Below are positions 1 to 13,237 of a DNA stretch of 64,000 nucleotides, in pieces. Origin of the DNA: Coffea arabica (taxonomy: Eukaryota; Streptophyta; Magnoliopsida; Gentianales; Rubiaceae); assembly GCF_036785885.1 (NCBI RefSeq), contig NC_092323.1, forward strand, positions 930,001 through 994,000. The letters are read 5' to 3'. A model generated the notes under the pieces. It ran no database searches. It worked only from the letters and a program-made list of their open reading frames with translations, and was not told the origin of the DNA. The translations under genes and the position numbers were made by a program. How positions within the stretch are numbered: the first letter of the stretch is position 1; every line of letters starts with the position of its first letter.

Positions 1-253
1 TACCTTCTACAACTGAAACCACGTCAAAAAATTCCAAGGCAGGTACTTCATTTCTTTATTAGTATAACAAACTCTGCTGCATCTTCTTAACTCAAACATG
101 TATAAATTGCTGAGTTCACAAAACCCGTAAAAAAAATTAATAAATAAACTAAATAAAAGCTGGAAACAAGAGCAGAAAATTATATTAAAAAAAAAGGAGC
201 CAAACGCAAAGGATAGGAGCTAAGGATTTAATAACAGAAAGAAGGAAGAATAC

Positions 254-1488
254 CAATTGTGTCTTTAATCGGGCCTGAAGATTCTGATAAACTTCTGATG
301 AAGGGTTTAAGTCAATGAGCCTATTGACGTCAAAAAGAGCTGAGTTGTACTCCTTTAGAGTGACTAACGTCTGAGCACGCAACATCAATGCTCCAGTGTG
401 ATTGTGATCAAGCTCAAGCACCCAGGTGCATTCTTCAGCAGCCTATACAAATTTGCAGACATTATGCAATCAATACACAGAACAAATTTCAAAACGGAAG
501 TGCAATTCAATCTAAGTCTGATCTTCATCAATTCAGAAGTAGTGAAAGCAACATACATGGATTGGTCAAACAAATAAACAACGGACGTGACGTAAAGACG
601 CAAAGACAAAAACCAAAAGCATGTATCCCATTGAGGAAAACTCCCCAGAGCTGAATGCCAATAAGCCGTCAAAATCCATAACCAGCTACTTTTGAACAAC
701 CATTACCCCCAGAAAACACCACACAGAAACCACAGACCACAAAATATCCAAAATGGAAATGTCCAGCTCTTAACCTCCATCATGGAGAGAAACTTATCTG
801 AACGACACATAAAATAAAGTTGGGTAGATAAAAGATTATACAGGTTAAACCAACACTCCAAGATCCTAGCTCACTAAAGTTTCACAGCCAGGAAACATTC
901 AAAACTATCGAACGAAGTTAACAAGAGTTCATTCCCCCTGTTCCAATAAAAAATAGTGGATATTCCACGCTTTCTGGATTCCAACTGCCGCCCCTCCCCC
1001 CCCCCCCCCCCCCCCTCTTTTTCTCTTTTATTTGGGTTTCTTTTCGGCAATCACTCTATCCAACAGTCTTACCTCAATAAACTAATCCAGTTTTTCCACA
1101 CCCAAATTGATGACCCAAGCAATGAATAATAAAGCAAAAGTCATTTCTTAAATAATGAGGAAATAGTTGTTGAATCTAAGTAAATCGATCGAAGCTTAAA
1201 ATCATAGAGGAGGGAAGAAACAAGAAGGATGAAAACAGGATAGAAGCGGGAGCAGGAGAGTTTGAGAACCTTCTTGAAGTTGTGGAGTTTGAGAAAACAG
1301 GCGGCCCGATTGCTGTGGAGAGCGATTTGTTGGGGTATGGACTTGGCGGCGGAAAGCGCTTCGGTGTAATAAACTAAAGCTTCCTGGTACTTACCTTCTC
1401 TATACATTTGATGAGCTCTCTCGATCTTATTATTCACGTTCATCACCCCCACCCCATTTTTATTGGTACTACCACTCGTCGATGCCAT
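254..1488 (-). CDS. TPR-repeat protein, partial (3' end outside window)
   Basis: Two coding exons read on the minus strand: 1488-1270 (73 codons, starting MASTSGST) and 442-254 (63 codons, ending in LKTQL). The first exon closes AAG|GT and the second opens AG|GCT and closes TTG|GT, all in phase 0. The joined 136 residues hold about three tetratricopeptide helix pairs: residues 22-55 (IERAHQMYREGKYQEAL), 56-90 (ALHSNRAACFLKLHNFKKA) and 93-126 (ALMLRAQTLVTLKEYNSAL). TPR domains are protein-binding scaffolds, often for HSP90/HSP70 tails, but no partner can be named here. The remaining exons should lie left of position 1. The start is the first ATG in an open frame with a low-complexity Ser/Thr/Asn leader. 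I recognise the type, a small plant TPR protein, but not the exact orthologue. Confidence 0.8.
443..1269 (-). other. Intron of the TPR gene
   Basis: An 827-base intron between the two TPR exons, with a GT donor at 1269-1268 and an AG acceptor at 444-443. It contains a poly-C run (poly-G on the sense strand) at about 996-1015 followed by pyrimidine-rich sequence. No coding or mobile-element signal was seen. Confidence 0.7.
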
Positions 1489-4400
1489 TTCTCTCTATCC
1501 CTTCTTTCCTATTTACAGTGCTCCTACCACTGCGTGTAATCTTTTCTATTGCTTATAATCTGATTTTGATACAAGAGGGATCATACGAATAAATTCGGAA
1601 CCGGACCCAATAAATAAACCAATCAAACACTACCCAGAAGAAATTAAAAAAGATGGAAATGAAATTTGATGAGATCAACAAACGAGTAGCAAAGAAATGA
1701 TGGGAAATGGATTGAAGAGAGTGTTTGTGTGTGTGTCGGACACGGAAGAAAACTTCGGAGAAATCTAGGTGGCGATTTTAAAAGTGGCAGCTTCCAAATG
1801 ATTTTCAGATGCAAACTGGGGAGGCGGCTGCCGACGAGTTTGGGGCCGTGAAAAGATTGGATAGTTCATCATTTGCACAAATTTATTTATTTGTTTGCAT
1901 AAATACATTTTTTTTAATCTTTTTTTTTTTAATTTCAAGCACATTACATTATTACTAAAAAAATGTTATAATATTTATTTCAAAAAAAATTATCCCGTAT
2001 CCAGGCATGTCGAATATGTATTACAAAACCCCATTTTCTTTCCTAACTTAAAAAAAAAAACAAACAAACAAACAAATAAAAGCTAGGGAAAAAAAAAAAA
2101 AAAAACAGCTTTAGCGGGGATGTCGTCGTCTAAGATACGGAAAGTATTAAAATGTTTTATGTAAAATCTCTTTCCTTGTTGGGAAGTTCAGCCTTTAGGG
2201 CACTGTGTAATATATCAAGCAGCTGGTTATATCAATAACATGGAGTGTTGGTTCTAGAATTTTGTAAATTAAATAGTACTACACTAGTGTGAATATTCGT
2301 GCTACGCACGGTACTGATATTATTGAAAAAAATAAAATGGTGAACAAATAAAGGTGAAAATTTTGAATCAACAAAATTTAAATGTAATATCTGTTTAACA
2401 ATAGTTTAAAATATAATAGAATGTGTATATCATTCAAGAACTGTCTTTTTTCGAAAGATGGATCCTGAAAAAAAATTAAAATTTATATTAAAAAAGGGAA
2501 TGATATATTTCTACAAATGAATGTAATTGAATGTTGTTAAAATGAAATACTTACAAATACTAAGCATTCGATTTGATAATCTTTCTTGAAGGTGCTAACA
2601 CTTTTCACATCAATCCACTTTTAGTACGGAAGTCAAAATTGATGATTTAATTAACTATGTTGAATTTTGTGGAGTGTGTACTATAAATGAAAATGCACGA
2701 TCTTTGACGATATAAAAAATTGCATATTTACCATGATCACACAAAAGTATTGGTGATGCAGATGGCTGTCGAACTTGAAAAGAGTCAATATTTTCATTTC
2801 TTTGATCTAGAAAAAATATATATATTAAATCAAAAATAAATAGTTTTTGTATTTATTTTATGTGTAGTAGGTGATACATTGTACGAGAATTGTTAACAAA
2901 AAAATACAATAGTTAATATATGAGTAGCATCAATAGAATTTAATACAATTGTGTTGTAATCAAATGAAAATTACGCACCAATAGCATTGTTATTAGCACC
3001 CATAGTTAATGAAGCAATCTCTATATAAATATATTTTGATACATGTGGACCCCCCAAACCCCGCAAAACCAACCACCACTTATTGAAAACAAACCAATAA
3101 ATGCACTAAAATGCCTCTCATCTATATCTCAAATTGCACTTTAACCCACGAATTTTGTGCGAAATTATCCCTCTAATTGCTTTTGTCCTTTTCGATTTTT
3201 TCACATATCGCTAACTGCTTCATTCTCTTTGCTATCACTTGTATATTAAAATCAATTTTTAATATTAAATAAAAAGGAATGTATTAGTTTATAATATGTT
3301 CATAATGTAGATAAATTATTAAATTTGGAAAATGACGTATGTTCTTATAGGCTTCTTTTCTTTCATTTTTTTTTTGGAGAAAATGAGTTTGTTCTTGTAG
3401 GTTTTTTTTTTTTTATCTTTTGGATACAGAATTGTTTTTCAAAGATTTTGGTTCGTAATCCCTACTATGTTTAAACCATCTTTTAATATTCAATTCAATA
3501 TTGTCTTTTAATTTGGCAGCCTCTATAATTTTTAATTTATTCTTTTGGTTTAAGTTCAGTTAGAATTCGAAATTTTTCAACTACCAAGAAAATTCAGATT
3601 TTTTTAAAAAATCACCGTCTTAAGTCAGGTAGAGCGCCGAAATATGAGTCAGGATTATTTCCTTTATGCAGTTAGTTTCCTGATATCTGGTATGATATAT
3701 AATTATGTCCATTGGGTTTTTTTTTCATATAGATATCATTAGGTTTTTAGCATCACTACTGAACATAATTCAAGCTTAGAAGGACACGTTTTTTCTAATT
3801 CAGTGGATGCAAAAATACAAAAATACAAAAAATGAAGGTAATATTGTGATTCAAACTCTAAAAAGTAGGATACCATCTTTCAAGAAATTTCATGCCTTCT
3901 TTAGCATCTCAAAAAAATGCAACACAGAACAGTTATTTGAATGCTAATAAACTCTCTTTATATCATTCAATTTTAATAATGGGCGTACAGTGCCTTAGTT
4001 ATTAGTAGTATCTGAATTGTTTTTCTCTAATTATAAACCATTTTTTATTATTTTTTATTATCAACAAATATTTTTTTATTTCATGCACGATCATTTTTGG
4101 AATAAAATTATGAAAATAACTATCGTAACACCTTTTTTATATGATAAATGTGCAATAAAAAATAATTAAAAAATTTCAGTAATACAAACAAATAAATTTT
4201 TATAATATACAATTTATGTTAGAAATAGTAAAACCCTCAATCATGAACCTATATCATCCACAATTATATAAGCAAGCAATACCTTATGTTAGAAATGTGA
4301 TTGTGATTTTGTGTTTATACTCTATTCTACTATTGACTATATTTGCTTTACAATGTAACAATAAGCAAGCAACCGTTCATAGGATTTTGTAAAAAATTTT

Positions 4401-6337
4401 CAGAAATAATGGATGATCAGAAAATCAATGTAATATCATTCATGACAAAAAGTAAAGCAAAAGCAAAATATACTTAAAAGGCAGAGGGAACCGACCTGAA
4501 AAATTAAGATGGCAAGAATATACTTCCAATTCTCCACAAGAAGGTTGAGTTCTGCTGAAGTCTCTGCACATAATATCTTCCACTATTGCTCATAAAAGAA
4601 ACAAAATCAATACATTTACAAAATGAATAGAGAACCAAAAACAAATAAAAAATTGGGAGAGAGATAGTGGGATAGTGAGAATAGAGAATTTGTAGGAATG
4701 ATTGTAAGATGAGTTAAGATAGTGGGATAGTGGGAATATTGATGGGTGATAAGTGGGTTATAACCCACTACATTTTATGTATAAAAATAAATACAAAAAA
4801 TCTAGAAAAAAGAATGAGAAGTTTAGAAGTCATTGAAAGAGTTTCTGCTAAAAATCCCTTCCTGAATACATATAGATATAGATGATGCATTGAAACATTT
4901 TTTTCCATTGATTCCAGTGGTGTAGCCTCTATCATCCCAGGAGCAGGAGGGCCAAAGGGAATCTGGATAGATCTTGGAACCTAAGACTGGCTGGCAAATG
5001 AGTGGGTTTGAGAGTCCAACAAGACCAATTACATGGCTAATTTCGCTTCAAAAAGGGCTTTGGTTTCAAGCCTTCTAGGGAGGGCATTGAGACTTGGTGG
5101 ACATCACTGGCTAATTTCTCTTTGATTGATTCCCTTCCAAGCTGTAACCGGGCCGGCCTCATTTAACTTTGAACGCCTTTGCAAGTGACCCAAAAACTCC
5201 ATGCCTGTTGCTATTATCACTCATTGGAAAACAATAATATATTTAATGGCCAGGAGTATCACAGAAAGAAAGGCGAAGGTTATGGGGTGGGGGCGGCGAA
5301 AAGGCAACTTCTTCTCATTTGATTTGATGAATGGGGTGTTCTGGCTGTGGCGTTATTGTCAAAAGACAAATCCCGCTGCCGCCCCCCCCCCTCCCAAAAA
5401 TAAAAATAAAAGGTAAAGCAAAGGGCCGGTACAAATTCTTTATCTTTCTTGACTACGATTTACAACCCAATAGAATGATAGAAGAAGAAGATTACTCCAG
5501 CTTCCTGCGTAGCTAGTAGCATTGGAAGAAGATGGGGCTGCTGATGTGGCATTTGCCTCTTTTTTTTTATTTTCAATTTTTTTTTTAAAGGTGCAAAGAG
5601 AGAGGGCCAGTGGCCCAATTACACGTATGGATATTAAGAGACAGAACGAATGGTGCAGAGGGATAATTTTGTTTAACCAACCGAGAAAGACGCCATGACC
5701 AAAACGAATACATACATACTACTACTACTATATGTGTTGTTAGTCAAATGCTAGTAGTTGTAGGAGCTAGTAGGCTAAAGGAGGACCGGACCAATTGGGT
5801 AACGATGGTGGGGAAACGAGCACCAACAACCTTTTTCTCCGTCAAATGAACGTGATGACGTGGCCGGTGTAGTACTATATATATATATATATATAGTTTT
5901 CCTAATAGTAATAGCTCACTCACTTTGTCCCTTGACTCAATTTTCCTAACAATAGATGACCTGCTGCTCTTCCTCTTTTCTACACTTTTGCTTGATTCTT
6001 TCTCTTTTTTTTTTTTTCTTCTTCTAAATCTCCCTTGCCTTTTCAAAGATACCAACGTCGTTCAAACATGACGGCCTCCTGCCATTCCATTCATGTACTG
6101 CGCTTGGTGACCATTTTTCCCTTCCCTTTTGCTTTTCAAACGGCTGTGGTACGTCTGCTTTATTTACATTCAAAAAGTGGTTGCAAACAAGTTGGTAAAA
6201 AATAATTGGATCCTGTCAAGAAGATAGATAGAATCAAGGGAGAAATTTTTTGTTTGGATTGTCTTTTTTTTTTTCAAAAGTTTTTTATGTTTTTCCGTAT
6301 ACACATCAGACCACCGTTACAATTTTATTTATTATTA
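1489..6337. other. Intergenic, AT-rich, no gene recognised
   Basis: Bases 1489 to about 1870 are the 5' flank of the TPR gene. From about 1870 to 4800 the DNA is very AT-rich with long A and T runs. The motif GTGCTACGCACGG at about 2298 resembles termini seen in plant repeats, but I could not define an element. Around 4660-4735 the phrase GATAGTGGGATAGTG occurs twice. Bases 4900-5520 are less AT-rich and hold short open frames without recognisable homology. There is an AT dinucleotide run at 5875-5895. Confidence 0.5.
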
Positions 6338-6687
6338 CTCCCTCCGTCCCGTTTTGTTAGTCTTGATTTTTTTTTCACACAGATTAAGAAAGTGTAATTA
6401 ATTTGGTTGGAAACATAAATTTAGATTAATAATTTCCTAAAATACCCTTATGCTAATCATGAAGAGTGCCAATTAATATCAGTTACAGCTAATGGGTTAG
6501 TATTGGAAAAGCTCAATGTATTCAATGTAGTGGGTTAGTATTTAATAACAATGTATTAATAACAAGATATTTAATAAGGGTATTTTAGACAATTTAAAAG
6601 ATTACTACATTTCTTAATGGGAAAGTGGACTACAATTTGGGACAGACAAAAAAGGAAAACAAGACTATCAAAGTGGGACGGAGGGAG
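6338..6687. mobile_element. Stowaway-like MITE (Tc1/mariner type)
   Basis: A 350-base element with terminal inverted repeats: it starts CTCCCTCCGTCCCGTTTTG and ends in the complementary CGGGACGGAGGGAG-type sequence (GTGGGACGGAGGGAG). TA dinucleotides flank both ends (6336-6337 and 6688-6689), as expected for Stowaway insertions. The CTCCCTCCGTCCC terminus is the hallmark of this family across plants. It has no coding capacity. Confidence 0.9.
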
Positions 6688-6742
6688 TATTATTATTTTT
6701 TTTTACAAAAACTCTAAAAGAAATAGCATTCCAAACGAGCTA

Positions 6743-7056
6743 CTAGAACTACCAACCTTAGAACTAGAAATAAATAGGTTTACTCTTCTTTCACTTGGAT
6801 CATACTTTTAATTTTTTACTCAAACATGGATTAGTGTTTTGTGCTTAATCCAGAATTGTATGGTAATTTTATCTTTGATTCGAACTCTAAAATAATTTGT
6901 GTTTTATCATAATTTTATCTTTATCCCTCTTTCTAAATAATGAGAAACAATTTGAAAGAACTGAATTGACAGCCTTAGAATTAGAAACAAATACGTTTAC
7001 TATTTTTTCACTTGAATCATAATTTTAATTCAAACTCAAACACAGATTAGTGTTTT
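6743..7056. repeat. Diverged tandem duplication, about 216-base period
   Basis: Two related segments of about 100 bases, 6743-6840 and 6959-7056. Both read roughly CCTTAGAAxTAGAAA, then TTTACT, TTTCACTTGxATCATA, TTTTAATT and GATTAGTGTTTT. The stretch between them is also partly similar. This points to a local duplication next to the Stowaway element rather than a known transposon. Confidence 0.65.
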
Positions 7057-7057
7057 T

Positions 7058-8276
7058 TCAAGAATCTAGATTTGTGCCGTAAAGACAAAAGAATGAATCG
7101 GATGAGGTTTTTTCTTCTTAAACGCATTCATTGATTTTGACCTTTTGAGGTTTTTTTTTTATATATAATATAATTTCGACTCTGCTTTCCCAAGCTCACC
7201 CTCTGCGAAAATCTATCGATTTCTTCGTATAATCTCATTGGATATATATATCTATGTATAGAAAATGTGTGCGCGCGTGCGCGAAATCATCCATCATATA
7301 AGACATCCGGTGTCCTAAATTTGCCTTAACTTTATAATAACTCGTGTTCGTGTGACATGTCCATGAGATGTCGTGATTAATAGAGCACTGACAAGATGTG
7401 GTGATGCAAGAGCTCCAGAATGGTACTACTATCACCCATGCCTGTCATTTGTTTACGTGAGCCTTATCCTTTTCTGGGGTAATCCTACTAAATTAAGGAC
7501 GAAGCGTCAGCTACAATGAAAGTCTCGATCCCGTACAGGCCGATGAGCAATAGAAGGGCAAGTAATTAATAAAGGGACGTACGAGAAGGCTTTGTCATCG
7601 ACTGATGTTACTCATTAGCACCATATCCAGTCAAAAAGTCCGCACACCCATTTGTTTTCCCAAAAAAGTCACGACGGATACATAGAGGATAGCAGCCGCC
7701 AATCGGGGAAAAAAATTTTTTGCCTGCTCTTATTCTACGTTAAGAGAAAGGAATGTATCCAAAAGAATCAATGAAAAATTCAAAGAAAAATTGAATCGCC
7801 ACCACCGAACCAAAAAAATTAGTTTGGACTGAAAAAATTGTTTACCCAAGTGACCAAGCGGATTTGACATTACATGGCCCAAAATTTTATGGTGATGGCC
7901 TTGTTGGAAGGAAAGCAGTAAGCTATACATGTAAGGCTTTTTACTCTGTACCAGTGCTCAATGCACACTCAATACTAGTGTTATCAAAAAATATATAATA
8001 TTTATGATTATATATTTTAAATAAAATTTTAATTATTGAAACAAATTTCAATCTTTTAATTTTTTTTTGTAAAATAATTTTATGTTGGCAATTATAATGT
8101 TTAGGGGTAGTTATGTTGAAAATATATATTTAAATAATTAAAAGTAAAAATAATCATGAATAATTATAAGTAATTAAAGTAAACGCAATTTTTATCGAGG
8201 TAAGAAAAGAAATTCATAAAATAACGATAAATATTAACCGACTGTTAATCCCAAATCCCCTTTTCAGGCTATAAAA

Positions 8277-8310
<34 letters not shown>

Positions 8311-8386
8311 GCACGGGCAAGTAGATCCCATGTTTAACCAAAGTAATAGACATATATACATGTATATATAATTGGGGATTATTATT
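7058..8386. other. Intergenic, no gene recognised
   Basis: AT-rich sequence between the tandem duplication and the next TIR element. It includes a long AT dinucleotide tract at about 8278-8311. The open frames present are short and unlike any family I recognise. Confidence 0.5.
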
Positions 8387-9362
8387 AGGGATAATTTCAG
8401 AAACCTCCCTCGAGGTTTCATGAAATATCACCTAACTTCCCTAAATTTTTTAAAATCTCACTTAGCAACCTTGAAGTGATAGTAGAGCCATATCAAAGGT
8501 GATGAATTGTCAATAATACCCTCATATTTAAATTTTCTGAACTTGTTTTTCTTTTTCTAAATTTCCTACTTTTCTTTAACAATGTCTATACATACATACA
8601 TACATATATACATCCATACATACATATTGTATGTATAATTGAATTGCAGATGTCAATAAAATATATGATTTAATCAATGAAATATTCAATGAAAGAATAA
8701 CTGCAGGTTCTTTTTTTTTTTTCTTTTTTGGTGTTTCACAATTTTATTTATTTATTTATTTATTCCTATTCGTGTAGAGCGCAAGAGAAATAAAGTAATT
8801 GAAACTCCAAATAGTTTTTCAAATTCTGACTTTTTCTATAATAAAATTTTCATATTTCACACCCATAAAAAAAGTTTGTCTATTTTAAGTAAATATTTTG
8901 TATGATATTGAAGTTGAATTTCATTTATTACTAAGTTTTTTTTTTGCTCAAATATATGATTTTACGTGCTAATTACCTTCAACGCTATAAAAGGTTCTAT
9001 TTGTAGAAATGATTTAAAAAATATTATTTGCTTTTACTATCTGTTCCTATTGTAGCAATAACTATTGACTTTAACATAAAATCTTACCAATTTTCATCTC
9101 CTTACTTTTAAGATGGTTCCAATTTAGTACATTTTTTCCTTGTTTTGTAAAATGTTCATTTTTTTTTATAGTTTAAGGGTATTAAAGGCACTAAAATAAT
9201 CTCTCTCCTCAAACATGAATTTTTTAATATTACTTTTGGTTAGAATGACTTCCAATGTTATTAAAATGTCAATTCAAAGGGTGTTAAGTGAGATTTTGAA
9301 AACTTCAAGAGAGCTAGGTGATATTTCATAAAACCTCAGGGGAGGTTTATGAAATTATCCTT
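8387..9362. mobile_element. Long-TIR DNA transposon, non-autonomous, Mutator-like
   Basis: The left end reads AGGGATAATTTCAGAAACCT. The right end, reverse-complemented, reads AAGGATAATTTCATAAACCT, and similarity continues inward for about 90 bases through the CACCTAACT and AAAATCTCACTTA segments. The flanks ATTATTATT (8378-8386) and ATTGTTATT (9363-9371) match at 8 of 9 positions, consistent with a 9-base Mutator-type target duplication. The interior is AT-rich, with TACA-type tandem repeats at about 8590-8625 and an ATTT run near 8741, and no transposase frame. A relative with similar ends lies at 28890-30079. Confidence 0.8.
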
Positions 9363-12300
9363 ATTGTTATTATTAGTTTGGTGATGGAAATGCAAATTTA
9401 TACGAGAACAATTAAGATCCTAAACAAAAAGCAAACTCCAAGGCCCCCTAATACTACAACGGTACAAGCCACCAAACAATTCTTTTCCGGAAAGAAAGCA
9501 ACGGAGCAGACGCAGTGAGGAATGAGGATGAGCACGTCTGCGTCTGTTTGGCGGACTAATTTTTATTTCTTTATTTATTTTTTTTAAAAACAGCGAAACT
9601 GACGCCGCTACAAATAGTACGTAGCTGTTGGCGGTGGCCCCACTTGCGTGGACATTCGTGTCGTGCCCAAGTGATACGGAAGGGCGGTGCTTTCCGTGTA
9701 CTACTTGACTGTACGGCATACATGGAATTTGCGACGGTTCCGCATATCGGCCTTTCCGTACAAGTACCTTTTTTTTTGGCCGACGGTGGGTTTATCAATT
9801 CTTCTCGCAAGTGATCAATTTACTCCAGATCCAGCTTTGCTTTCCGCCTTCCGGTGCTAAAATATTTTATTATGCTTACTATTAGTAGCGAGTACTATCA
9901 GAGTAATTACGGACTTCACCTCCTCCGCCCCACACCTAAACTTATATCGGCGGTTATTTGTTCATAAGAAAAACCGTCTGGCTGAGTTTAGATTAACTTC
10001 TTCCTAGTGTTTCCATTACCAACCAATGCCGAATCTGTACTTTTTTTTATGTTCTCAGAGACTGGAGAGCATATTCGTGGATGTCTCTCCAGTTACAACT
10101 GTAGCATATATATCTCTATTAACACTAAATTTCTGACTGACGGAGCCAGATAGTGACCATGCACGATCTCGTATAGGAGAGCTGCAATTGGTCAAGATTC
10201 CCTCCCATCTTCCTAATGCAGACAAAGACCCGGGGGGGGGGGGCCCAAAAAAGAGGTGTCTTACATGAAAACTGTATTCATTAATTCATTTCTATCGGTC
10301 AAAAGCATGGTGCATTTATTGATTTTGAGCCGAAGAAAAATTTTCACCAATCCAAGGCTGGTTTCCCCCAACTCTGCCAATGTCTAGCAGGCCACCTTTC
10401 AGTTATGTCTGGAATTCTACTATAGAATAAGGTGGAAAATTCTCTGTTATGCATCGTGGAATTACCTGAAGGTAACTGCTAATACACTGCTACGAGCATT
10501 GAGAAAAGGAAACAGCTAGCCGGGTAACAGATCGTAAAAACTAAGCTGCATAGTGAAAGAGCTTTCGCTGGTGCCCTATTATTCTAGCCAAGATAAAAGG
10601 CCTCCTACTGTGAAGCAGCACAACCCATACCTGCCTCTTAATTATGTACCATGTAGTACATGATGGTTTTTTTTTTTTTTTTTTTTTAAAAAAAAAGGGA
10701 AGTTGGAATGCAAAATATCCATGAATATTTTGACCGCGTTACGCAGCTAGCGGAGCCTGGATGCATATCTCTCTTAGCTTAGCTAGCTAGGGATCAGAAA
10801 GGGTGCAGGTGAGTTGTTTCTTTTAGCTAGATATGGATGGATATTACGAGTTCATTTGTCCAGGGAATGGATCTGCAGCAGCAAGCTAGCTAGCTAGCTG
10901 AGGCAGGCCGATGGATGCATGGGTGAGATATGCAGAGAGTTGGCTGAATTAAAAAAGTTGATGGCTGGAGTCTTCAATGCACGTGGGAGCGCTCCCTGCC
11001 TGCTGCTACCAGCTGCAACAGCATGGGAGCATATTTATACGCATGCAGCTGAGCTGCTGCTTCTTAATTAGTAGAAATTGATTTTAGGATATATATATAT
11101 ATATATATATATATATTTCAGGCCAGGGTAATTCCCCTTCAAATTCATGGAAGGGTAATATAATAGTTGTAGTGAAAAAGATTGACTGCACGCACTACCT
11201 GGTTAGAGTCTTTCAGAATTTAATATTCCATCTAATTAAATGGATATAAATGGGTTAACTCACTTATATCCGTTATTCATTTTATCCAATTCAAACCCGC
11301 TCAAATCACCCATTTTAACGCCTCTGCTCCCAGCATTGAATTCCAATCACATCGTTGCTAGCTAGCTTGAATTTCAATTCCATGCTCCTTAGGTATCAAA
11401 CAATTAACTCAAGATCATTCACGTACGTGTTCATAGTCACTTATAATTTTAATTATAAGTGCTGATGCTCAACCGAAGATGCACCTTGCATCAGCACACC
11501 AGTTGCCTTTAACCTTGCACATCCAAAGCTATCCTCTCCTTCCTTTTTTTTTTTTTTGTCTCAATCATACCTTTTTCCTTCAAAAGCTTGATTTATAAGA
11601 TAAAACAGCAGTTCCATAAAAGGTTAAGAATTAATGGATTTGTTTGGATTGTAAGTTATTTGAGATATTTTTACTGTAGCATTTTTTTTTTATGTGATGT
11701 ATGTGAGATAAAAAAGTAATTGGGAAGATAAAAAGGTGTATTGGAAATTGTAATGATGATGTAAGCAAATAAAATTGGGGAAAATAATGCTCAATCCAAC
11801 ATATAGTAAATATATGTAAAAAGTGAATTTTCAAATCTGAATAGAGATTTTATGGATACGTTTGGACTCATTAATATATAAAAAAAAAAAAGATGAAATT
11901 TTAGACTATTTCCAAATGTTAAATAATGAAACTCATACCCAAAAAAAAAAAAAAAATCACCTGGTCAAGAGTAATAACCGCAAAGAAGTTGAAAACAAGC
12001 ATGGATTCTGTGCAAGCTATAGTAGAGCTAAAAACAGAAAAGAAAAAAACACACAAACGCAAAAGAAAGAAAAGAAAAAGAGGCCATCTCGAGTGTCAGC
12101 CAATGTGATTATATATATATATACGGCTTTTGTTGGACCGCATTTCAGATGGCACGGCATGTGCCGCTCGTTTAGACGTACGTTCATAGGTTTCTGTTTC
12201 AAAAGGAGGCTGATGATCAATTGATAAAGTAGTAATAGAGCCAGGAATACCGTTGTCAAAGCCCGATGCGAGTGCCGCGACCGGGGGGCCAATTTTGTCT

Positions 12301-12508
12301 CCAGAGGGTAAATAAGCAAAACAAACGTCCACTGCTGTACCTAATTAGCTGTGTTTTAATCCATCCTTTACCTTGAAAATTCCAACTATTACCGATGCAA
12401 CATCTTACGGTATACAGGGGAAAAAAAATTAATTATATGTACCTCTTTATTACCACCATTATTACAGTAGTAGTTCTGTAGCAGTAGCGTATGTTTGTTT
12501 TTTTATTT
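9363..12508. other. Intergenic, no gene recognised
   Basis: Bases 9420-9830 are GC-richer than the surroundings and carry overlapping minus-strand open frames of 79-99 codons without recognisable domains. A poly-G run lies at about 10231-10242. GCTAGC-rich tracts lie at 10740-10910, and AT microsatellite at 11090-11116. A terminus-like segment at about 11220-11330 resembles the repeat in intron 1 of the ubiquitin-RUB1 gene (49438-49870). No conserved protein or RNA gene was seen. Confidence 0.45.
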
Positions 12509-13237
12509 AGGATTAATCACAATTAATCCCCGTAAGTTATATCTCATTTATCACTTTATCCCTTGACCTTTAATTTTGCTCACTTAACCCTCTGTAGGAC
12601 GAAATCACCCTTACATTATTTTAACTTTTCATTTACCTTTTTTCCTTTCTTTTATTTCTTTTTCTCTCTCTTCTATCTTTCATCCCTTCCAATAGAAAAC
12701 TCTATATCAAAGGAAATTTTTATTTTGAGTTTGCTATTGCATTTTTGGGTGAAGGTTTAAAAGGTATTAAAAACTAATTTTGATTTTTTGTATGATGCCA
12801 CGTGTTACAAATTTCAATTGATGATTATTAATCAGGTCACAATTTCATCTTATGATATTTTCTTGAAAATAAAATGAGAAACTAGAAAAGAAAGAGAAAA
12901 AAATCAAAATTACAAGAAATTGAAAGGCTAAAAAAATTGTATTTTAGAAAAGTGATTTGAATTTTTTTAATCATTTACGGAGAAGAGAGATCTCTACAAT
13001 TTCTCTTTTTTAATTTCAATCATTAAGATGAAAATTTTTGTGGGAAAGAGAAAGGATTAAAGAAAGAAGCAAAGAAAATAAAAGAGCACAGAAAGGGAAA
13101 GGAAAAAAATAAAAGAGAAAAATAAGAGTTTAGAATAATAGAGGGATAATTTTGTCCAATGGGGGATAAAAGTGAAACAAAAAAATGATTAGGGAGTAAA
13201 TGAGATATACTTTAAGGGAATTAATTGTGATTAGCCC
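12509..13237. mobile_element. TIR transposon, non-autonomous, with 8-base target duplication
   Basis: The left end reads AGGATTAATCACAATTAATC. The reverse-complemented right end reads GGGCTAATCACAATTAATTC, and the match continues through TATATCTCATTTA for about 45 bases. It is flanked by the direct repeat TTTTATTT at 12501-12508 and 13238-13245. The 729-base interior is AT- and purine-rich with no transposase. Element length, TIR and duplication size fit a Mutator- or hAT-derived non-autonomous element; the superfamily is uncertain. Confidence 0.8.

Noticed and set aside
2281-2330. GTGCTACGCACGG motif suggestive of a Helitron or MITE end
   Set aside because: No partner end, hairpin or target duplication could be defined in the surrounding sequence.
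9420-9810. Overlapping minus-strand frames in a GC-richer patch
   Set aside because: Neither product resembles a known family, and the frames overlap each other. No splice context supports a gene.
10740-11060. GCTAGC- and GCAGC-rich region that might fold as a microRNA precursor
   Set aside because: I compared it by eye with common conserved plant miRNAs recalled from memory (miR156, 160, 164, 166, 319 and others) and found no match.
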